Positions 44,035-52,244 of a stretch of DNA of 64,000 nucleotides are shown in pieces. The position numbers were made by a program, and so were the translations under genes. How positions within the stretch are numbered: the first letter of the stretch is position 1; each line of letters opens with the position of its first letter. Source of the DNA: Methylibium sp. Root1272 (lineage in GTDB: Bacteria > Pseudomonadota > Gammaproteobacteria > Burkholderiales > Burkholderiaceae_C). Location of the stretch: positions 311,734-375,733 of the forward strand of contig NZ_LMDY01000012.1 in the NCBI RefSeq assembly GCF_001425905.1, in the 5' to 3' direction. Under the pieces are notes generated by a model that saw only the letters and a list, made by a program, of their open reading frames with translations, was not told the origin of the DNA and ran no database searches.

Positions 44035-44505
44035 TCAGCGAGCGGTTGCCATGCGCCGCGCCGCCTCGACGACACGGTCGACGTAGCCGTGCCGAAAGCC
44101 GGTGACGGCATTGCCGCTGTAGTAGCAGGACAGCGCCCGGCGCAGCGCGACTTGCGGCGTCGCATCGCCGCCATGGCGATCGAAGCACTCGCCAAGGACC
44201 GTCTGCATCGCCGTCAGGCTCGTGCAGGCGTCCAGTGCCGATGCGTCGGTGAGGCCCAGGCGCTCGAAGTTGTGCCGATTGATCTGTGCCAGGCCGACGC
44301 TGTAGTTCCAGCCGTCGGACCGCAGCCGCTCGATCGTCGCCAGCGCCTCGGCAGCATGGCGCGGCTGGCGCTCCAGCGCGCCGCCGAACACGCCGATCGC
44401 GTGCGGGTTGAATCCGCTCTCGACGTCGACCAGGGCGCGGGCCGTGATGCCGTCGACCTGCGGCGCGCAGGCCGCGACCAAGGCAAGGAAGGTGGCCATG
44501 TCCAT
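44035..44505 (-). CDS. virB1: VirB1-like lytic transglycosylase
   Basis: 156 residues. SLT fold with catalytic Glu in ALVDVESGFNPHAIG (residue about 29) and SVGLAQINRHNF (GLxQIN motif), plus LRRALSCYYSGN. It opens peptidoglycan for T4SS assembly. No clear Sec signal peptide on the annotated start; the first 20 residues are hydrophobic but belong to the fold. Confidence 0.93.
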   Translation of the reverse strand: MDMATFLALVAACAPQVDGITARALVDVESGFNPHAIGVFGGALERQPRHAAEALATIERLRSDGWNYSVGLAQINRHNFERLGLTDASALDACTSLTAMQTVLGECFDRHGGDATPQVALRRALSCYYSGNAVTGFRHGYVDRVVEAARRMATAR

Positions 44506-44515
44506 CGCTGGGCCT

Positions 44516-45091
44516 TCAGGGCGTCAGGTCGAAGGTGGCCGGCGGCGGCAGCGACGCCAGCCAGGCGGCATGGTCGTCGTCGAAGCGCGTGTCCCACTGG
44601 CCGAGTTGCGCTTTGGCGGCCGGGCTGAACTGGGTCACCGTGCCGCCCGACCGGGCCCACCAGGTGCGGGCGAACAGGGTGCCGTCGATCGAGACGCTGA
44701 CCACGCCGCTGTAGTCGCAGGTGTAGACCGGGCCGAGCATGCGGGTGTACTGCGGCGGGCAGCGGTAGGGTGCGTAGGCCCAGGCGTGCGTGGCCGAGTT
44801 GCCTGCCCCGGCCATGCTGCAGCTCGGAAACGACCTGCCGCGGGCGAGGTCACGGAACAGCTGCCTGATCGGCGGCACGCACTGCGGGACCGCGCGCCAG
44901 TTCGGTGCGGCGAGGCACAGCAGCACCAGGCAGCCATCGACCGCCTTCGCAGGGCCTGGCGCACCCATTGACAGCAGCGCGACGGCGACGCTCAGCAGCG
45001 TCGCGTGTGTCCTTGTGCAAGACCCGCCACGGCACTCGCAACGGTCCTTGGCATGGGCTCGGGCCGCGTCTAGGATAAGGCTGCTTCGCAT
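44516..45091 (-). CDS. TrbM/KikA-like exported protein
   Basis: 191 residues from the ATG at 45091 (MRSSLILDAARAHAK). A late signal-like hydrophobic segment (HATLLSVAVALLSMGAPGPA) precedes the TrbM/KikA-type core VDGCLVLLCLAAPNWRAVPQ, then CVPPIRQLFRDLARGRSFPS, which matches the CLC...W..C.P....F....RG..FP.C family pattern. TrbM-like proteins are mating-pair accessory factors. First gene of the minus-strand transfer operon, divergent from the rhodanese-like gene. Confidence 0.83.
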   Translation of the reverse strand: MRSSLILDAARAHAKDRCECRGGSCTRTHATLLSVAVALLSMGAPGPAKAVDGCLVLLCLAAPNWRAVPQCVPPIRQLFRDLARGRSFPSCSMAGAGNSATHAWAYAPYRCPPQYTRMLGPVYTCDYSGVVSVSIDGTLFARTWWARSGGTVTQFSPAAKAQLGQWDTRFDDDHAAWLASLPPPATFDLTP

Positions 45092-45230
45092 GCTGAGTCC
45101 TCGCTGCTGACGTCGTCCGGGGAGGAGTCCTTCGGCGCCTCGCAAGGCCCCGCAAGGTCACTCTAGGTTCGATCGCCACGCGGGCTCATGCTGGATTCAG
45201 GGTGTTTTCCTGCTGTCTCGAGGAGGTCCG

Positions 45231-46271
45231 GTGCTCACGACCATGGCGTCTCTCGATCCGCTCGTGCATCCGCATCAGCTGGAGGTTCAGGACTTCGACG
45301 ACTACGCGCTCGTGATCGATGCGCGCAGCGCCGAGGCGTACGCGCAGGATCGCGTGCCCGGGGCGATCCATCTGCCGGTGCATCTCGCGTCGGCGGTGTC
45401 GTCACCGCCCGGCGAGTTGCCGCCGGGTCTCGCAGCACATGTCGCGGCGCTGGACCGACAGGCGGCCATCCTCGTCTACTGCGGCCGGGGCGGACTCGAC
45501 AGCGAGGTCTGGGCCCGGCCCTTGAGGCGGGCTGGCTGGCAGGTCGACGTGCTCGGCGGCGGCTGGCCGAACTACCGCCGCTGGGTGGATGCCGGGCTGG
45601 AGCGCTTGCCGCGCGCGCTGACCTTCCGGCAGCTCGTCGGTCCGCCGGTCGGCGGTGTGTGCCGCTTCCTGCGCGTGCTGAGGCGACGCGGCGAGCAGGT
45701 GCTCGACGTGGCGAGCCTCGCAGGGCAACACCTGGTGCCCGGATTGAGCGTCACGGGGGACCGGCCCGTGTCACAGGCCAGCTTCGAGGGGGCCTTGCTC
45801 GATGCGCTGCGTCGCTTCGACCCGGCCCGTCCGGTCTGGGTCCGGTGCGGTGGTCAGTTGCCGAGCCAGTTGAGGTTGCCGCCGGCTTTCGCAGAGGCGA
45901 TGCAGCGGGCCATTGCGATGAAGATCGAAGCACCGGTCGAGGCGCGTGCCCGGCTGTGGCGCCACAAGCTCCGCGCGACGCGCACGCCGGTCGACGCCGT
46001 GCTGCTGGCGCTCGGGGCTCAAGTGCCGTCGCGGACCGCATCGATCGCGACCGCTGATGTGGTCACCGACTGGCCGGGCGGCGCCACCGATCTGCTGGCA
46101 GCGTTGATCGAAGACCGCATCGATCCTCTCGATGCAAGATTGGCAAGCGCAAGGCCCGCCGAAGTCGTTCGCCTGGCTTCGCTGGACGTAGGCACCGTGT
46201 CCGCAGTCGTCGCAGCTTGGCTGAAAGCACCCCCCGCCGCTCGCGGCGGCTGGGCTCAGAGCAGACCGTAG
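45231..46271 (+). CDS. MnmH/SelU-derived rhodanese protein with degenerate P-loop
   Basis: 346 residues; GTG start with AGGAGG 5 nt upstream. N-terminal rhodanese domain (ALVIDARSAEAYAQDRVPGA, active Cys84 in LVYCGRGG). Downstream VLGGGWPNYRRWV and GEQVLDVASLAGQHLVPGLS align with the tRNA 2-selenouridine synthase layout (GGxxxYR...; G..VLDLE.LA.HRGS.xG). At the nucleotide-binding loop it has GPPVGGVCRFL (137-147) in place of GxTGxGKT, so the Walker A Lys/Ser is absent. About 100 extra residues follow. It probably keeps a rhodanese-like activity but not the ATP-dependent step; its role in this element is unknown. Confidence 0.75.
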   Translation: MLTTMASLDPLVHPHQLEVQDFDDYALVIDARSAEAYAQDRVPGAIHLPVHLASAVSSPPGELPPGLAAHVAALDRQAAILVYCGRGGLDSEVWARPLRRAGWQVDVLGGGWPNYRRWVDAGLERLPRALTFRQLVGPPVGGVCRFLRVLRRRGEQVLDVASLAGQHLVPGLSVTGDRPVSQASFEGALLDALRRFDPARPVWVRCGGQLPSQLRLPPAFAEAMQRAIAMKIEAPVEARARLWRHKLRATRTPVDAVLLALGAQVPSRTASIATADVVTDWPGGATDLLAALIEDRIDPLDARLASARPAEVVRLASLDVGTVSAVVAAWLKAPPAARGGWAQSRP

Positions 46272-47038
46272 AGCTTGGCGATGCGGACTGCGGCACGCCG
46301 GTTCGGCGTGCCCAGCTTGGCGTTGATGCGCTGGAACCGGCAATCGATCGTCTTCGCCTCGGTCTGCAACCCGGCAGCGATCGCTTTGCTGCTGTGGCCG
46401 GCGTCTTCGTGCCGAAGCAGGTCGAGTTCCGCTTCGGTGATGCGCGAGCGGGCGATCAGCTCGGCCTTGATCTGGCCTTGCCACCAGCCATGCAGCTCCA
46501 TCGCCAGGCAGCGCGCCAGCAGCTTCACGGTCCGATAGCCTTCGTCGTCGAAGTAGCCCTCGGTGGCCGAACCGAGACAGAGCACACCGACGCGCGAGTG
46601 GCCGGCGGCTGACGGCGTCGGCGCGATCAGGGTGGAACGGAAGCCGTAGGCGCCGGCAGCCTCCACGAAGGCGCGCTCGCGAGGCGACCGCGGCATGAGC
46701 TCGCTCGAGCGGGTTGGCTCCGAGGCCTGCATCGCGTAGCGCAGCCAGGGATCGTCGGCAAACCAGCCATCGCGCGCATACGCCGTGCCCCATGCGGGAT
46801 CGCAGGCCAGCAGGCAGCGGTACGAGGCAAGCGTGGCGTCGTCGCGGATGAAGCTCGTGAACCATCCGGCGTCGGCCCCCAGATGCTCGACAGCTTGTCG
46901 CAGCAGGTCGACCGCAGCTGGCTTGGACGTCGCCAACTCGATGCGACCGGCGATCTCGAGCGCCCGCGACGAGTAGCCCGGCGCACTCGCATGCTCGCGC
47001 AGGCTCGCTTGGTCAAGCGCGTTCGGGCAGCAGCTCAT
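46256..47038 (-). CDS. LuxR family solo regulator
   Basis: 260 residues from the ATG at 47038. N-terminal autoinducer-binding-like domain (DLLRQAVEHLGADAGWFTSF, then WFADDPWLRYAMQASEPTRS). The usual W of the P-x-x-W pocket motif is replaced (PTRS), so the ligand may differ or be absent. C-terminal GerE/LuxR HTH (RITEAELDLLRHEDAGHSSK, then AIAAGLQTEAKTIDCRF and RRAAVRIAKLYGLL). No luxI lies nearby. It overlaps the upstream 146-residue protein by 26 nt and converges on the MnmH-like gene (16-nt overlap). Confidence 0.88.
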   Translation of the reverse strand: MSCCPNALDQASLREHASAPGYSSRALEIAGRIELATSKPAAVDLLRQAVEHLGADAGWFTSFIRDDATLASYRCLLACDPAWGTAYARDGWFADDPWLRYAMQASEPTRSSELMPRSPRERAFVEAAGAYGFRSTLIAPTPSAAGHSRVGVLCLGSATEGYFDDEGYRTVKLLARCLAMELHGWWQGQIKAELIARSRITEAELDLLRHEDAGHSSKAIAAGLQTEAKTIDCRFQRINAKLGTPNRRAAVRIAKLYGLL

Positions 47039-47453
47039 CGCCGTGGCGCCGCAAGTGGCTGTGCAGCATCGGATGGTCGAAGCGGACCGGGTCGCTGTCG
47101 CACCAGCGCGCGAACGCGTCGCGCCGCTCGAACACCATCGCCACCGTGACGAGGGCGCCCAGTGGACGCCTCTGCGTGCGCTCGACGAACAGGCCTTCCG
47201 GCACCGCATGCAAGGCAAACGCGACGGCACCGTCGTCGCTCGCGAGCCGGACTGCATCCACAGAGCGCGATGAGTCGCGGGGCGTGGGCTTCGACAAGGC
47301 GCGACGTTGACGCCGCTCGTGGAGGAGCGCGGCCTTCGGCCCGAGCGGCGCGATCTCGCTGGCATCCAGCTCGGCGGTCCGGCGCTGGCGGCAAGCCATC
47401 GGCTTGCGCCCGGCATGCTGCGCCGTGGCGCCGCAGGAGGTCTCTGTGCCCAT
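47013..47453 (-). CDS. Hypothetical protein coupled to the LuxR solo
   Basis: 146 residues, MGTETSCGATAQHAGRKPMA... with a basic N-terminal half (RQRRTAELDASEIAPLGPKA, HERRQRRALS) and a folded-looking C-terminal half (DAVRLASDDGAVAFALHAVP, EGLFVERTQRRPLGALVTVA, MVFERRDAFARWCDSDPVRF). No family recognised. Its 3' end overlaps the luxR-type gene start, so both are translated together; an accessory or anti-activator role is a guess. Confidence 0.65.
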   Translation of the reverse strand: MGTETSCGATAQHAGRKPMACRQRRTAELDASEIAPLGPKAALLHERRQRRALSKPTPRDSSRSVDAVRLASDDGAVAFALHAVPEGLFVERTQRRPLGALVTVAMVFERRDAFARWCDSDPVRFDHPMLHSHLRRHGDELLPERA

Positions 47454-48189
47454 CTGCGCTCCCTGATTGCACGGCCGCTGAAGCCGCCTGTGATGGTGGC
47501 TGCCGATGGGCCGGAGCAATGATGACCCTCTCAGGCGCGGATTGATCCAAGCTTTCGATTTGCTGTCAATCACTGCATCCCACTCGAATCGTGACGGCTG
47601 GTTAACGGCTCATGCAATGTCTTGCATGCGTCCAAGCCAGGTCAGAGCGCCCGTGTACGGGCGCTGGACATCGGCCGGGCTGTGGGCTGACGCCCTGCGC
47701 ACGGCCGGACCCCTCGTCGCACCGGTCGGCGTGGCCCGCATCCGCCGGTCGCCTCCTGTGCGAACCGTAGCGCCGCGCGCGCGGGCACCAGGGCCTTTCG
47801 CGGCATAAACGGCCGCCTTCCCACCGCCGCTGCGCGCCGGCGGGCCCCTTCCATTTATTCCACGTTGCCCTGGCGCCCGCGCTTCATCGCGGCGCTGTCG
47901 GTCTCGCACGGCGACCGACGAATGCGGGGCAGGGCACAGCCCGACACCGGACCTGACGCCGAGGGATCAACCGCCACGAACGGCTCCCTCGGAACTTTGG
48001 GCAGGGGCCGGGAGGTGGAAGGGGCAACAGCGTGAGAAACACCAAGGATCGATCGAGCCGCGCGGTGCGTCTGTGGCGCGGAGCGGGGGCTGCGCGGTGT
48101 CGGCGCTTCGTGCTGCCGCGGGCCGGCGTGCCGCCGTGAGGCGGCGGCTCGCCCTCCAAACGCATCGCATTCAACCCAAGGAAATCATC
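47454..48189. other. 736-bp intergenic region between the LuxR unit and the large parB
   Basis: Divergent promoters must lie here. Visible structures: a perfect dyad CATGCAA-TGTC-TTGCATG (47611-47628), a candidate operator for the LuxR unit, and a GCCGCC-GTGA-GGCGGC hairpin (48130-48145) about 45 nt upstream of the parB start. No convincing gene is seen. Confidence 0.6.
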
Positions 48190-50097
48190 ATGGAACACAG
48201 GAAAGAACTGCTGGGCATCGAGCTGTCCCAGCTGGTGACGTCACCGTTCAACGTGCGTCGGCACAGCAGCGGTCAGGTGGAGGAGCTCGCCGCACTCATC
48301 GACGCGCAGGGTCTGCTGCACAACCTGGTCGTGACCGAGCAGGTGGTCGGCAAGGGTCGGGCACGTCAGGTCCGGTTCGCGGTGGCGGCGGGCGAGCGGC
48401 GTCGCCGTGCGCTGATGCTGTTGCAGCAGCGCGGCCGGCTGCCGACCCCCTTCGTGGTGCCGTGCGAGCTGGTGCCGCCCGAACGGGCCCGCGAGGTGAG
48501 CCTGGCGGAGAACAGCGGACGCGAGGCCATGCACCCGGCCGACGAGTTCGACGCCTTCAAGGCGCTGATCGATGAGGGCAAGGGTGTCGAGGACGTGGCC
48601 GCGCGTTTCGGGGTGTCGGTGCTGACCGTGCAGCGACGGTTGCGGCTGTCGAACGTCTCGTCTCGCCTGCTGGCGCTGTACCGCGAGGACGGCATCAACC
48701 TCGACCAGCTGATGGCCCTGGCCCTCAGCGAAGACCATGCCGCACAGGAGCGGGCGTGGTTCGAGGCGCAGCCCTGGGACCGTACGCCGGCCGTGCTGCG
48801 GCGGGTGCTGACAGTCGGGCAGGTCGAGGCCTCGCGGGATGCGATGGCGCGCTTTGTGGGCATCGAGGCCTACGAGGCGGCGGGTGGCGTTGTTCGCCGC
48901 GACCTGTTCGACGACGACTGCAGTCGCTATCTGGCTGACCTGGACCTGCTGCGACGGCTCGCGTACGAGAAGCTGGGCACCCTGGCTGCCGAGGTGCGTG
49001 GCGAAGGCTGGGCCTGGGTCGAGCCGCGGCTCGACGTGGACAGCCCCGCGCTGCGGCAGTTCACGCCGGCCGAGCACATGGCCCGCGTTCCGACGGCGCA
49101 GGAACAGGCCGACCTGGACGAGCTCGATGCGCGCAGTGCCGAGCTGGAGCGTGAGGTCGATGCGCTCGATGAAGCAACCGAGTGGTCGGCCGACGATGCG
49201 GAACGCATCGACCTGGAGGAACAGGCCATCGACCAGCGCCGCAAGCTGATCCTGGCGGGCTTGCGGACGTGGTCGCCCGTATTGATGTCGAGGGCCGGGG
49301 CGCTCGTGACGATCAGTCGCGAGGGCGAAGCCGAGGTCTTGCGGGGGCTGTTGCGCGAAGGGGATCGGAAGGCCTTGGTGGCTGCACGGCACAAGGCAGC
49401 GCGGCAGGTCGGTCCCGAACGGACCGAGGCGCCCAGTCCAGGGGAGGGGAGCCGTTCAGGCTGTAGCGATAGCCTGCTGCGTCGGCTGGCGGCGCACCGC
49501 ACCATGGCGCTGCAAGTGACGCTGGCACGTCACACGCAGGCGGCCTTGGCCTCGCTGGCCCATGTGTTCGTGCAGGGGCTGTTTGGCGAGGACTTCCATC
49601 GCGTGCGCTCGCCGCTGCAGGTGTCGCCGGTCTACTGCCGCAGCGCGCTCGAGGTGGCGGCGGACGACCTCAAGACCGGCCGGGCTGCTCAGCAGTTCGA
49701 CGCGCTCACGGAAACATGGAGAGCTCGGTTCCCAGCCGAGCAGGGCGAATGGTTGGGGTGGTTGATCGGTCTGCCGCAGAGTGAGCTGTTGGAGCTGTTG
49801 TCGCTGTGCGTGGCGTCGACGGTCAACGCGCTCCCCGCTGCGGGTGGACCGCATGAAACCGATGCGCTGAGTCGGGCGCTCGGTCTGGATATGGCCGAAT
49901 GGTGGGAGCCGTCTGCGACAAGCTATCTGAACCACGTGCCGAAGAGCCTGATCCTGCAAGCCTTGCAGGAAGCGGGCGTGGGCGAGGGAGCGGAGAAACT
50001 CGCCACCATGAAGAAGACCGAACTGGTCACTGCAGCAGCCGCACGGTTGGCTGGGACGCGGTGGATGCCTGCGGTGTTGCGGATCGCGCCCGACTGA
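48190..50097 (+). CDS. Large ParB/RepB-family plasmid partition-like protein
   Basis: 635 residues from the ATG at 48190. N-terminal ParB/Srx domain (IELSQLVTSPFNVRRHSSGQ, VRFAVAAGERRRRALMLLQQ, LAENSGREAMHPADEFDAF), HTH (GVEDVAARFGVSVLTVQRRL, RLSNVSSRLLALYR), then a long helical domain and a C-terminal segment (HVPKSLILQALQEAGVGEGA, KLATMKKTELVTAAAARL). This large type is frequent in ICEs and plasmids and may act in stability or replication control rather than simple segregation. It is the second ParB in the window. Confidence 0.9.
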   Translation: MEHRKELLGIELSQLVTSPFNVRRHSSGQVEELAALIDAQGLLHNLVVTEQVVGKGRARQVRFAVAAGERRRRALMLLQQRGRLPTPFVVPCELVPPERAREVSLAENSGREAMHPADEFDAFKALIDEGKGVEDVAARFGVSVLTVQRRLRLSNVSSRLLALYREDGINLDQLMALALSEDHAAQERAWFEAQPWDRTPAVLRRVLTVGQVEASRDAMARFVGIEAYEAAGGVVRRDLFDDDCSRYLADLDLLRRLAYEKLGTLAAEVRGEGWAWVEPRLDVDSPALRQFTPAEHMARVPTAQEQADLDELDARSAELEREVDALDEATEWSADDAERIDLEEQAIDQRRKLILAGLRTWSPVLMSRAGALVTISREGEAEVLRGLLREGDRKALVAARHKAARQVGPERTEAPSPGEGSRSGCSDSLLRRLAAHRTMALQVTLARHTQAALASLAHVFVQGLFGEDFHRVRSPLQVSPVYCRSALEVAADDLKTGRAAQQFDALTETWRARFPAEQGEWLGWLIGLPQSELLELLSLCVASTVNALPAAGGPHETDALSRALGLDMAEWWEPSATSYLNHVPKSLILQALQEAGVGEGAEKLATMKKTELVTAAAARLAGTRWMPAVLRIAPD

Positions 50098-50150
50098 TGG
50101 TGAAGGCTGGCCCGGCCGCATGGTCGGGCCGGCGTTGAACCGAGTGGATC

Positions 50151-50459
50151 ATGTGGATCCTATTTGCAGGCGCGTCCAGACCGGACGCGCCGTACTGGCC
50201 GGGGCGGCGGTGGCTGGCCGCGGTCGATGCTATGGCGTGGCCCACCGCCTGGGTGCTGCTGCTGCTGCGTGCGCTACCGGAGCCCGGTGGCGTGGTGCTG
50301 CCGACGATGAGCGCGGTCGCAGCTTTGGTGGTCGTTGGTCGGCTGCGTCGCGCGGTCTACGCCAACCACCACTACCGGTTCACGACGTCGCGCTGGTGTC
50401 GTGCTGTGGGCACCCTGCTGGTGATCGGGTGGATGCTGAAGTCGATGCTGGGCGCTTGA
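50151..50459 (+). CDS. Small membrane protein after the large parB
   Basis: 102 residues with three or four hydrophobic segments (WLAAVDAMAWPTAWVLLLLR, GGVVLPTMSAVAALVVVGRL, RAVGTLLVIGWMLKSMLGA). The KfrA/KleE-like plasmid membrane proteins occupy comparable places, but no motif secures a name. Co-directional with parB, 53 nt downstream. Confidence 0.65.
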   Translation: MWILFAGASRPDAPYWPGRRWLAAVDAMAWPTAWVLLLLRALPEPGGVVLPTMSAVAALVVVGRLRRAVYANHHYRFTTSRWCRAVGTLLVIGWMLKSMLGA

Positions 50460-50531
50460 GTCAGCGAATGCAGTGCTCGCCGAGATCGATCACGATCAGA
50501 GCGCTGCAAGCATCTGCGACGGCGTAGCGCG

Positions 50532-50762
50532 TTAGTGCGTAACGACGGGGCGTGCTTCGCTCCAGCGGTCGAGGTCTGCACGGCGCCACGCCACCGCCCG
50601 TGAGCCCAAGCGCACAGGGCGGGGGAACTTGCTTTCGGCCATCATTCTATAGATCGTGGATCGTCCAAGACCGGTCATCCGCATCACCGTAGGCATGCGG
50701 AGGAACGGCGAGCCAGCCGATTCCACTTGAGGTGACGGATCCTCGGGCTGAGGGTGCACCAT
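50532..50762 (-). CDS. alpA: AlpA family excisionase-like regulator
   Basis: 76 residues: FLRMPTVMRMTGLGRSTIYR, MMAESKFPRPVRLGSRAVAW, RRADLDRWSEARPVV. Complete AlpA/MerR-like winged helix. AlpA proteins regulate or assist an adjacent integrase in prophages and ICEs. Here the flank that should carry the integrase is occupied by a truncated IS1182-type transposase. Start 50762 (MVHPQP); a longer start overlaps unsupported sequence. Confidence 0.9.
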   Translation of the reverse strand: MVHPQPEDPSPQVESAGSPFLRMPTVMRMTGLGRSTIYRMMAESKFPRPVRLGSRAVAWRRADLDRWSEARPVVTH

Positions 50763-50957
50763 GCTTGATCTCCTGGGACGCGTTCTGACCAATTTAAGTG
50801 ATGGGCCGCTAGGCTACGACGCTGGATTTGCAGCTGAAACCCGCCCGATCGCCGCAGATAAGACGAACGAGTGGAGAGTGGATCAGAAGACCGTGAAGAA
50901 GGAGCTGCTAACGGCAGAACGTCGCGGTCGAGGCCGCGGGCCGATCGACCACTGCAG

Positions 50958-52093
50958 ACTGAGGCTGTGTGAAAACGCATTGATTGGTCGAGGTGGTCGC
51001 CTAAGTTGTGGCAACGCGACTTCGGGCGGGCCACATGAAGCGATTCATCGAGGGCGAGGAACGCGGCCAGATCACGTTGCTGCCGGAGTGCCTGGACGAC
51101 TTCATCGCCGAGGACAACCCGGTGCGGGTCGTTGATGTCTTCGTCGATGAACTGAAGCTGTACAAGCTCGGCTTCGATGGCGTGAAGCCCGCGGCAACCG
51201 GCCGGCCGTCGTACCACCCGGCGGTGCTGCTGAAGCTCTACATCTACGGCTACCTCAACCAAGTCCAGTCGAGCCGACGCCTGGAGCGCGAAGCGCAGCG
51301 CAACGTCGAACTGATGTGGCTGACCGGCCGCCTGACGCCGGACTTCAAGACCATCGCCGACTTCCGCAAGGAGCACGGAGATGCGATCCGCAGGGTATGC
51401 CGCGAGTTCGTCCTGCTGTGCCGGCGGCTCAAGCTGTTCGCCGTCGGCATCGTTGCCATCGACGGGAGCAAGTTCAAGGCCGTCAACAACCGCGACAAGA
51501 ACTTCACCAGTCACAAGGTCCAGGTCCGGATGCAGCAGCTGGAGCACAGCATCAACCGCTACCTGACCGAGCTCGATCGAGCTGATCGTGATCCGGCGAT
51601 CGTGCTTCCCGAGCGGGCGGCGCGTCTGAAGGAGAAGATCGCCAAGATCAAGCAGCAAATGCGAGACCTCGGCGAGATCGAGGAGCAGCTGCAGGCCTCG
51701 CAGGAGCGGCAAGTCTCCCTGACCGACCCTGACGCGCGCTCCATGGCGACCAGCCGCCTGGGCTCGGCAGTAGTCGGGTACAACGTTCAGACCGCGGTCG
51801 ATGCGAGGCATCACCTGATCGTTGCGCACGAGGTCACCAACGCCGTCACGGACCGTGGACAGCTGGCCGCGATGGCGAAGGCCGCCAAGGAGGCCGCCGG
51901 GCACCCGACGCCCATCGTCCTGGCGGACCGTGGCTACTTCGAGGGGTACCAGATCCTCGAATGTGAACGTGCAGGCATCGCGGCGATGGTGCCGAAGCCA
52001 CTGACCTCGGGCGGCAAGTTCGAGGGTCGCTTCGACAAGCGCAACAAGCGGTCCCGCGCATGCGCGGCGGGGAGGGCTATCGCCGATAACTGA
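50958..52093 (+). mobile_element. Truncated IS1182-family insertion sequence
   Basis: The left end is probably at about 50958, where ACTGAGGCTGTGTGAAAACGC looks like an IS1182-type terminal repeat. The inverted copy is not found on the right side, and the transposase loses homology at about 52040. The right part of the IS has therefore been deleted, probably together with neighbouring DNA. Confidence 0.65.
51035..52093 (+). pseudogene. IS1182-type transposase, C-terminally truncated
   Basis: 352 codons remain. IS1182 features: GQITLLPECLDDFIAEDNPV at the N-terminus, PATGRPSYHPAVLLKLYIYGYLN-type region, first catalytic Asp in VAIDGSKFKAVNNRD and second in VLADRGYFEGYQILE. The reading frame diverges after GGKFEGRFDKR and ends NKRSRACAAGRAIADN, unlike intact family members, which continue for more than 100 residues carrying the third catalytic Glu and a Cys cluster. 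The enzyme is expected to be inactive. It marks the junction between the ICE-like region and the catabolic island. Confidence 0.85.
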
Positions 52094-52244
52094 CTGATCA
52101 CGCCGACGATCTTGCGCCGTCGCTGGGTGCAGATGACGCTGCAAGTTCTTACAGCATCTAGAGTGATGGCGGGTACAGGCAACGAGAAGCTTGAACGGAT
52201 GCGGCACAGCAGTTCACCGCGCCGCGAGGAGACCACTGGCGTCT

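Noticed and set aside
45231-46271. Functional tRNA 2-selenouridine synthase (MnmH/SelU)
   Set aside because: The Walker A motif needed for the enzyme is missing.
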